Shown here: in pieces, positions 6,445-11,175 of the stretch
How positions within the stretch are numbered: the stretch's first letter is position 1
Layout: each line of letters starts with the position of its first letter
NCBI GenBank assembly: GCA_011772275.1
Contig: WVZU01000349.1
Span: 304-11,478 of the forward strand
Origin: Planctomycetales bacterium
GTDB lineage: Bacteria; Planctomycetota; Planctomycetia; Pirellulales; UBA7805
Direction: 5' to 3'
Length of the DNA stretch: 11,175 nt
Notes under the pieces: model-generated
Databases searched by the model: none
What the model was told of the DNA's origin: nothing
What the model saw: the letters and a program-made list of their open reading frames with translations, nothing else
Program-made: the position numbers and the translations under genes

Positions 6445-7410
6445 ATGGCTTCCGATTTTCGTTTAAAAGAACAACTACCGATTATCACCGACAAGATCGT
6501 CAAAACCTACACGGAAGTAGGCACGATCAATCATCTGGGGCATTGCCCGCTGCCCAGTTACGAGCTGGTGATCGAGTGTGCCGAGGCGTTGAAGGAGATC
6601 ATCTATCCGGGCTATCGTCGCCGCGAGGGTCTGCATTTGGGCAACGTGCAGTATCATGTGGGCGACCTGGTGGACAGCTTGCATGACAAGCTGACACAAC
6701 AGATCAGTCGCGCCCTGCGCCACGAGGCGGGTGCCAGCTGCGATTACGAATCCGAGATCGACTACGAGGCGAAAGCGCAGGCGGCGGCGATCGCGTTTCT
6801 GGAGAAGATTCCCGAGGTCCGCAGAAAGTTATCGCTGGACGTGCAGGCCGCCTACGATGGCGACCCGGCGGTTAACAATCTGGACGAGGTGATCTTCTGC
6901 TATCCGGGGTTGGAAGCCGTCACGATTTATCGCCTGGCTCACGAATTGTACCACCTGAACATACCCTACATACCTCGTATGCTGACCGAATGGGCTCATG
7001 CCCGCACGGGGATCGACATTCATCCGGGGGCCCGGATTGGCCCGCATTTCTTTATCGATCATGGCACGGGTGTGGTGATCGGGCAGACCTGCGAGATCGG
7101 GGAGTATGTCAAGATCTACCAGGGCGTGACCCTGGGGGCGCTCAGCTTTCCCACCGACGTGGACGGCAAGCTGTTGCGTGGCGACCGCGTCAAACGCCAT
7201 CCCACCATCGAGGACCGTGTCGTGATCTATGCCAATGCCACGGTGCTGGGCGGGAGGACGGTGATTGGGCACGATTCGGTGATTGGGTCCAGTGTCTGGC
7301 TGACGCGTTCGGTCAAGCCGCGGACGACGGTGGTGCTGGAAAAGCCTAAGCTGCGGATGCGTAGCGAGGCGGACGACGAGCTGGCGGCGGAAGCGAATTA
7401 CCAGATCTGA
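6445..7410 (+). CDS. Serine O-acetyltransferase (long form with left-handed beta-helix)
   Basis: It transfers acetyl from acetyl-CoA to L-serine, giving O-acetylserine for cysteine synthase. The 321-residue protein has an N-terminal helical region (1-185) and a hexapeptide-repeat beta-helix (about 188-300). Catalytic residues align with CysE: D191 in [10 protein letters not shown]206 in IDHGTG (same 15-residue spacing as D143/H158 of E. coli CysE) and H252 in RHPTI. Between VTLGA and RHP are 18 residues against 7 in E. coli CysE, a longer loop also known in other long-form bacterial acetyltransferases. The last four residues are NYQI; a C-terminal Ile is the residue by which many CysE proteins dock into cysteine synthase. 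Two in-frame starts exist: ATG 6430 (AGGGA 9 bases upstream) and ATG 6445 (GGGAG 8 bases upstream). The second was preferred and gives the start [10 protein letters not shown]. It appears to be a single-gene unit; no cysK or sulfate genes are nearby. Function confidence is high, with cysE/epsC naming left open. Confidence 0.92.
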   Translation: MASDFRLKEQLPIITDKIVKTYTEVGTINHLGHCPLPSYELVIECAEALKEIIYPGYRRREGLHLGNVQYHVGDLVDSLHDKLTQQISRALRHEAGASCDYESEIDYEAKAQAAAIAFLEKIPEVRRKLSLDVQAAYDGDPAVNNLDEVIFCYPGLEAVTIYRLAHELYHLNIPYIPRMLTEWAHARTGIDIHPGARIGPHFFIDHGTGVVIGQTCEIGEYVKIYQGVTLGALSFPTDVDGKLLRGDRVKRHPTIEDRVVIYANATVLGGRTVIGHDSVIGSSVWLTRSVKPRTTVVLEKPKLRMRSEADDELAAEANYQI

Positions 7411-7432
7411 GCGGTCTGGGTCGGCCTGCAAG

Positions 7433-7461
7433 TTGCCCTGCCGGGTGCTCGTTTTTATACT
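7433..7461 (+). promoter_or_regulatory. Putative sigma-70-type promoter of the mnh operon
   Basis: TTGCCC (7433-7438, 4 of 6 matches to TTGACA) and TATACT (7456-7461, 5 of 6 matches to TATAAT) are separated by exactly 17 bases and lie 67 bases upstream of the mnhE start. This is the best -35/-10 pair I found in the window and sits in the only non-coding gap before the seven-gene operon. Transcription would start near 7468, leaving a leader of about 60 bases. Confidence 0.5.
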
Positions 7462-7527
7462 ATCCCCACACCTTCACCTTGCCCGCTTGGGCGACGTTCG
7501 GAAATTGCTGCGCAGACGGGTAACGCC

Positions 7528-8007
7528 GTGAAACATTCCCTGGCGCTTGGTACGACGTTGTTTGGAGTCTGGCTGCTGTGGTCGGGCCATTACACGCCGT
7601 TGCTCATCGGTTGTGGTCTCGTCTCCTGTCTGCTGGTCGTCCTGTTGTCGCGTCGCATGGAGATTCTTGACGAGGAGACCGCTCCCGTGCACTTGGGCCT
7701 GCGTCCCTTCATTTATTACGCGCCCTGGCTGGTCAAGGAGATCGTGCTGGCCAATATCGATGTGGCATGGAGGATTCTGCAGCCGCGGATGCCCATTCAG
7801 CCGACGATCGTGCGGGTGAAGGCCAGCCAGCAGGGGGAGATCGGGCGCGTGATATTTGCCAACTCGATCACACTAACCCCCGGCACGGTTTCGATCGACA
7901 TGGAGGGGGACATCATTACTGTCCACGCGTTGACCAGGGAGGCGGCCGAGTTTGAGGAAAGTGGCGAAATGGATCGCCGCGTAACAAAACTTGAGGTGCC
8001 GGATTGA
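7528..8007 (+). CDS. mnhE: Na+/H+ antiporter subunit E (MnhE/MrpE family)
   Basis: First gene of the antiporter operon, 159 residues, usual for MrpE. Two hydrophobic segments (about 5-20 and 23-41) are followed by a cytoplasmic part. That part includes PFIYYAPWLVKEIVLANIDV (60-79) and the family hallmark ANSITLTPGT (111-120). The tail is charged. MrpE is a small membrane subunit needed for assembly and full activity of the Mrp complex; it corresponds to MbhA in archaeal membrane-bound hydrogenase. The start is GTG at 7528 with only a weak upstream GGG as ribosome binding site. The stop overlaps the mnhF start by one base (TGATG), implying translational coupling. Confidence 0.9.
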   Translation: MKHSLALGTTLFGVWLLWSGHYTPLLIGCGLVSCLLVVLLSRRMEILDEETAPVHLGLRPFIYYAPWLVKEIVLANIDVAWRILQPRMPIQPTIVRVKASQQGEIGRVIFANSITLTPGTVSIDMEGDIITVHALTREAAEFEESGEMDRRVTKLEVPD

Positions 8008-8279
8008 TGTTTGTTACGGCGGTGGCGGCGATCATTGTTACCATGAGCCTGGCGCTGCTTCGCGCCACGCTGGGGCCCACGGTCTTCGATCGTATTTTGG
8101 CCTTGAATGTCTTTGGCACGAAGACGGTTTTGCTGATCGCGGTCATGGGATTTCTGACGGGGCGGCCTGACTTTCTGGATCTGGCCCTGCTGTATGCCCT
8201 CTTGAACTTTATCGGCGTGATCGCCGTGTTGCGGTTTTCCAAGTATGGCCATTTTGCCGATCCTGAGCTGGGGAGGTGA
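8007..8279 (+). CDS. mnhF: Na+/H+ antiporter subunit F (MnhF/MrpF family)
   Basis: A 90-residue protein with three membrane segments (about 3-21, 34-51 and 57-76), as expected for MrpF. The family motif GPTVFDRILALN (23-34) lies between helices 1 and 2, and D55 in RPDFLDLALLYA opens helix 3. ATG 8007 overlaps the mnhE stop by one base. A TTG directly upstream (8004) is an alternative start giving a 4-base overlap. GAGG at 7993-7996 lies 7 bases before the TTG and 10 before the ATG. It is an integral inner-membrane subunit of the antiporter complex, equivalent to MbhB. The mnhG ribosome binding site (GGGAGG) overlaps the last codons of this gene. Confidence 0.9.
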   Translation: MFVTAVAAIIVTMSLALLRATLGPTVFDRILALNVFGTKTVLLIAVMGFLTGRPDFLDLALLYALLNFIGVIAVLRFSKYGHFADPELGR

Positions 8280-8282
8280 CGC

Positions 8283-8609
8283 GTGGGGATGGAATGGTTT
8301 GTGAACATCGTTAGTGGCCTTTGCCTGGTGATCGGATCGCTGTTCGCCGTCATCGGCGGGCTGGGAGTTCTCCGCTTGCCGGACTTCTATACCCGCATGC
8401 ACGGGGCCGGGATTACCGACACGATGGGGGCCGGGCTGATCCTGGTCGGTCTGATGTTCCAGGGAGGTTTTTCGCTGGTGACGGTCAAGCTGCTGATGAT
8501 CCTTTGCGTTCTGCTGACGACCAGCCCCACCGCCAGCCACGCGCTGGCCAAATCGGCGTTGCATTTCGGGCTGGAGCCGCGTGTTGTCGAAAAGGAGGCA
8601 GGTTCATGA
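8283..8609 (+). CDS. mnhG: Na+/H+ antiporter subunit G (MnhG/MrpG family)
   Basis: A 108-residue membrane protein with three hydrophobic segments (about 6-28, 48-60 and 64-80). The highly characteristic MrpG motif follows helix 1: GVLRLPDFYTRMHGAG (28-43), then ITDTMG. Two starts are possible. GTG 8283 is preferred because GGGAGG (8271-8276) lies 6 bases upstream, while ATG 8289 would leave 12 bases. The stop overlaps the next start by 4 bases (ATGA, 8606-8609). Its role is structural in the Mrp complex, equivalent to MbhC. Confidence 0.9.
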   Translation: MGMEWFVNIVSGLCLVIGSLFAVIGGLGVLRLPDFYTRMHGAGITDTMGAGLILVGLMFQGGFSLVTVKLLMILCVLLTTSPTASHALAKSALHFGLEPRVVEKEAGS

Positions 8610-9187
8610 TCCAGGCCATCGATATCCTGGTGTTGGCCTTGCTGGCTTGTACGGCGGTCAGCGTGGTGCGGATGCGCAGTTTGTGGGCCGCGGTGATGTT
8701 AACCGGGATCTACAGCTTCCTGGGGGCGGGTTGGATGTTGGTGCTGGACGCGCCGGACGTAGCCTTCACAGAGGCTTCGGTGGGCGCCGGCATTGCGACG
8801 ATCCTGATGCTGAGCACCCTGGCCTTGACCAGTACGGAGATGAAGCGCCCGGCCGCTTCGCCGGTCTTCCCCCTGCTGATCGTTGGCGTGACGGGTGCGG
8901 CCCTGTGCTACGGCACCCTGGACATGCCGCACTTCGGTGATCCGAACTCGCCGATCCACCAACATGTGGCCCCCGAATACCTGAAAGACGCGGTGCCGAC
9001 CGTCCACCAGAAAGAATTGAAGGTGGGGATTGGCAACATTGTGACGACCGTGTTGGCCAGTTATCGAGGTTACGACACGCTGGGCGAGACCGTGGTGATC
9101 TTTACCGCGGGACTGGGCGTTCTCTTGCTGTTGCAGGGGCCGCGAAAGGCTGGCGGGTCGGACGGACGCGAGGAGGGCGCACCATGA
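8606..9187 (+). CDS. MrpA C-terminal-like antiporter subunit: MbhD (DUF4040) fused to MbhE-like domain
   Basis: This 193-residue membrane protein corresponds to the C-terminal part of MrpA, which in archaeal Mbh operons is split into MbhD and MbhE. Residues 1-80 form the MbhD/DUF4040 part, with the hallmark DAPDVAFTEASVGAGIATIL (48-67). Hydrophobic segments lie at about 5-21, 25-47, 58-75 and 88-103. A hydrophilic loop (105-138) with several His residues follows. Then comes the MbhE-like motif NIVTTVLASYRGYDTLGETV (144-163) and a last helix (163-177). There is no NuoL-like antiporter domain, unlike full MrpA (about 800 residues). The start has an excellent ribosome binding site (AAGGAGG, 8592-8598) and overlaps mnhG by 4 bases; an open frame extends upstream to 8321 but lies inside mnhG. 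Automated annotation might call it MnhB or a DUF4040 protein. Confidence 0.85.
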   Translation: MIQAIDILVLALLACTAVSVVRMRSLWAAVMLTGIYSFLGAGWMLVLDAPDVAFTEASVGAGIATILMLSTLALTSTEMKRPAASPVFPLLIVGVTGAALCYGTLDMPHFGDPNSPIHQHVAPEYLKDAVPTVHQKELKVGIGNIVTTVLASYRGYDTLGETVVIFTAGLGVLLLLQGPRKAGGSDGREEGAP

Positions 9188-9609
9188 TCGTCCATTCGAT
9201 TCTACGGATTGTCGCCAAGCTGCTGATTCCGTACATCCTGCTGTTCGCCCTGTATGTGCAATTCCACGGGGATTACGGTCCGGGCGGGGGGTTCCAGGCG
9301 GGGGTTATCTTCGCCGCAGGGTTCGTGCTGTATGCCCTGATCTTCGGCTTGGGTGCGGCACGGCGCTCTGCCCCGCCCGCCGTGGTCGAGTCGCTGATTG
9401 CCGTGGGGGTCTTGATTTTCGCCGGGACGGGCGTGGTCTGCATGCTGGGTGGCGGTAATTTTCTCGATTATAGCGCCTTGGACCACCACGATCCGCAACA
9501 TGGGCAGCATCTGGGGATCCTGATCGTGGAACTAGGGGTGGGCATCACGGTGGCGGCCGTGATGATCTCGGTGTTCTTCGCGTTTGCCGGGCGGGGGCGG
9601 ATTCGATGA
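9184..9609 (+). CDS. mnhB: Na+/H+ antiporter subunit B (MnhB/MrpB family)
   Basis: A 141-residue, four-helix membrane protein (about 5-26, 38-57, 70-88 and 111-135). The MrpB signature GPGGGFQAG (32-40) follows H28, and the late IVELGVGITV (114-123) is also typical. The loop between helices 3 and 4 carries DHHDPQHGQH (100-109), unusually rich in His. AGGAGG at 9171-9176 is a strong ribosome binding site 7 bases from the ATG. The gene overlaps both neighbours by 4 bases (ATGA at 9184-9187 and 9606-9609). It is equivalent to MbhF in archaeal complexes and part of the membrane antiporter module. Confidence 0.92.
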   Translation: MIVHSILRIVAKLLIPYILLFALYVQFHGDYGPGGGFQAGVIFAAGFVLYALIFGLGAARRSAPPAVVESLIAVGVLIFAGTGVVCMLGGGNFLDYSALDHHDPQHGQHLGILIVELGVGITVAAVMISVFFAFAGRGRIR

Positions 9610-9983
9610 GCACCGTGTGGGGACTGTACAACTACTGGATCGTCATCTTCTTGATGATGACCGGATTCTACATCGTGATTGCGCGACGCAATCTTGTCAA
9701 AAAAGTGATCGGTCTGAACATCTTTCAGATCGCGGTTTTCCTGCTGTACATCACGATGGGCAAGGTGGAAGAGGGCACGGCCCCGATTTTGCCAGCTCGC
9801 GATTTCCAGACCGGGGCAGAACTGCCGGCGTATTCCAATCCCCTGCCCAGCGTGTTGATTCTGACCGCCATCGTGGTGGGCATTGCCACGACAGCGCTGG
9901 CTCTGGCCCTGATCGTGCGTATCCAGGAAGCGTACGGGACGATCGAGGAGGACGAAATTTTGGCGCGGGACCGGGAGGGGTGA
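9606..9983 (+). CDS. mnhC: Na+/H+ antiporter subunit C (MnhC/MrpC, NuoK-like)
   Basis: A 125-residue homologue of NuoK with three membrane segments (about 8-26, 32-51 and 82-105). RRNLVKKVIGLNIFQIAVF (27-45) and NPLPSVLILTAIVVGIATTA (78-97) are the typical MrpC/MbhG motifs. The 30-residue loop between helices 2 and 3 is acidic and proline-rich. The start overlaps mnhB by 4 bases, and the stop overlaps the mnhD start by one base (TGATG). The ribosome binding site is G-rich but not canonical (GGGGGCGG, about 9593-9600), so coupling to mnhB translation is likely. Confidence 0.92.
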   Translation: MSTVWGLYNYWIVIFLMMTGFYIVIARRNLVKKVIGLNIFQIAVFLLYITMGKVEEGTAPILPARDFQTGAELPAYSNPLPSVLILTAIVVGIATTALALALIVRIQEAYGTIEEDEILARDREG

Positions 9984-11175
9984 TGCAGCACCATTTGCCG
10001 ATCTTGCAGATCATCGTACCGCTGATTGCAGCGCCCCTGTGCGTTTTGATCCGCCAGCGGCACCTGGTTTTTGGCTTCACGCTGACCGTGTGCTGGGCCA
10101 CGTTCGCCATGGCGATCATGGTGCTGGTCCGCGTGCTGGCGCCGGAAGCCAGCCACGACGGTGGGTTGCCAGGGGGACAGCTTACCTACCAGCTAGGGGG
10201 CTGGCTGGCGCCTTGGGGGATTGAATATCGGATCGACATCCTGAGCGCTTACATGTTGCTTTTTGTGTCGGGGATCGGCGCGGTGGTATTGTCTTACGCG
10301 CCCGCCAGTATCGCCCACGAAATTGCTCCCCAGCAGCACTACCAGTTTTGCGCGGCCTATTTGCTTTGCCTGGCGGGTCTGCTGGGGATTACGATTACCG
10401 GCGATTTGTTCAACCTGTTTGTGTTTCTGGAGATTTCGGCCCTTTCCTCGTACGCGTTGATCAGCCTGGGGGCCAGCCAGACCCGCAGGGCGTTGAAGGC
10501 CGCTTTTCAGTACCTGGTGATGGGCACGATCGGCGCCACGTTCATCCTGATCGGAGTCGGGTTGATCTATCAGATGACGGGCACTTTGAACATGGCCGAT
10601 GTGGAAGCGCGGCTGGATACGGTAAGCGGGCCGCGGACGATCCTGGTGGCCTTTGCCTTCTTGTCGGTCGGGATCAGCCTCAAGGTGGCCCTGTTTCCCC
10701 TCCATGCCTGGTTGCCGGGCGCTTATGCCTACGCCCCGTCGGTAGTAACCGCCTTTCTGGCGGCTACGGCGACGAAGGTATCGGTCTACATCCTGCTGAG
10801 ATTCATCTTCACGATTTTCAAGCCGAGTTTTGCCTTCGAGTCGTTGCCGTTCGATGCGGGGCTGATGACACTCTCGCTGGTCGGTATTCTCGTTGCCTCG
10901 ACCGTGGCGATTTTTCAGACAAACATCAAGCGGATGTTGGCCTATTCCAGCGTAGCCCAGATCGGCTACATCGTGTTGGGGATCAGTTTTGCGTCGGTGC
11001 ACGGATTGACCGGCGGTATCGTGCACCTTTTCAACCATGCGTTGATCAAGGGAGGGCTGTTTCTGGCGATGGGGTGCATCGCGCTGCGATTGGGATCGGT
11101 CGAACTGCAAGACATGCGGGGCATCGGTCGCCAGATGCCGTTTACCATGTTCGCTTGGGTCGTTGGGGGACTGGG
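9983..11175 (+). CDS. mnhD: Na+/H+ antiporter subunit D (MnhD/MrpD, NuoN/NuoM-like), 3' end beyond window
   Basis: The frame stays open to the window edge; 397 complete codons are visible of a protein that is usually about 490-500 residues. It belongs to the proton-translocating antiporter family shared with NuoL/M/N. Conserved features are FVFLEISALSSYALI with E150 in a membrane helix, SLKVALFPLHAWLPGAY with K234 and H241, TKVSVYILLR with K265, KRMLAYSSVAQIGY (317-330) and HLFNHALIKGGLF with K356. The buried Glu and Lys residues are those thought to form the ion/proton path in this family. GGGAGG at 9973-9978 lies just upstream, and the ATG overlaps the mnhC stop by one base. It corresponds to MbhH in archaeal Mbh. 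As the only large antiporter-type subunit seen here, it may carry the transport pathway alone or with a second such subunit downstream. Confidence 0.93.
   Translation, partial: MQHHLPILQIIVPLIAAPLCVLIRQRHLVFGFTLTVCWATFAMAIMVLVRVLAPEASHDGGLPGGQLTYQLGGWLAPWGIEYRIDILSAYMLLFVSGIGAVVLSYAPASIAHEIAPQQHYQFCAAYLLCLAGLLGITITGDLFNLFVFLEISALSSYALISLGASQTRRALKAAFQYLVMGTIGATFILIGVGLIYQMTGTLNMADVEARLDTVSGPRTILVAFAFLSVGISLKVALFPLHAWLPGAYAYAPSVVTAFLAATATKVSVYILLRFIFTIFKPSFAFESLPFDAGLMTLSLVGILVASTVAIFQTNIKRMLAYSSVAQIGYIVLGISFASVHGLTGGIVHLFNHALIKGGLFLAMGCIALRLGSVELQDMRGIGRQMPFTMFAWVVGGL

Noticed and set aside
8321..8605. Upstream extension of the MbhD-MbhE-like gene
   Set aside because: Lies entirely within mnhG in another frame; the strong AAGGAGG site and ATGA overlap fix the start at 8606.
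10193..11110. Minus-strand open frame of about 305 codons opposite mnhD
   Set aside because: Fully antisense to a well-conserved antiporter subunit; Gln/Arg/His-rich shadow composition.
1..11175. CRISPR arrays, insertion sequences, transposases, phage genes or attachment sites
   Set aside because: None were seen; there is no regular direct repeat, no transposase-like frame and no tRNA-linked duplication in the window.

Overview
This GC-rich window comes from a Gram-negative-type bacterium, most likely a planctomycete of the Pirellula/Rhodopirellula kind. That placement is an inference from several things: long gene-poor spacers, scattered histidine genes, a lipoprotein pairing a coiled coil with an OmpA domain, a second EF-G-like GTPase, and an antiporter operon in the order E-F-G-A'-B-C-D. 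No rRNA or other phylogenetic marker is present. All genes seen are on the + strand.

Layout. (1) Positions 1-208 hold the C-terminal end of a TlpA/redoxin-type thioredoxin-fold protein. (2) A gene-poor leader of about 550 bases precedes a coiled-coil OmpA-domain lipoprotein (758-1819). (3) After a 345-base spacer come two histidine-biosynthesis genes, hisH (2165-2776) and hisA (2974-3699), with 197 bases between them. (4) An EF-G-like translational GTPase follows (3809-5902). (5) A hairpin-rich spacer of about 540 bases precedes a long-form serine O-acetyltransferase (6445-7410). (6) A likely sigma-70-type promoter (7433-7461) leads into a tightly packed operon of overlapping genes for an Mrp/Mnh cation/proton antiporter: mnhE, mnhF, mnhG, an MbhD-MbhE-like (MrpA C-terminal) fusion, mnhB, mnhC and the start of mnhD, which runs off the window.

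How the genes work together. HisH supplies ammonia to HisF (not in this window), and HisA makes the HisH-HisF substrate, so the two his genes act at adjacent steps. The acetyltransferase starts cysteine synthesis. The Mnh subunits should form one membrane complex exchanging Na+ (or K+) for H+. Their order matches the membrane arm of Mbh-type respiratory complexes rather than canonical mrpABCDEFG, and no NuoL-like MrpA N-terminal part is seen upstream. Whether this is a stand-alone antiporter or part of a larger redox complex depends on genes beyond position 11175.

I do not see a clearly novel system. The points most worth a second look are the Mbh-like antiporter operon, the OmpA domain lacking its conserved peptidoglycan-binding arginine, the altered G4 motif in the EF-G-like protein, and the structured non-coding leaders.
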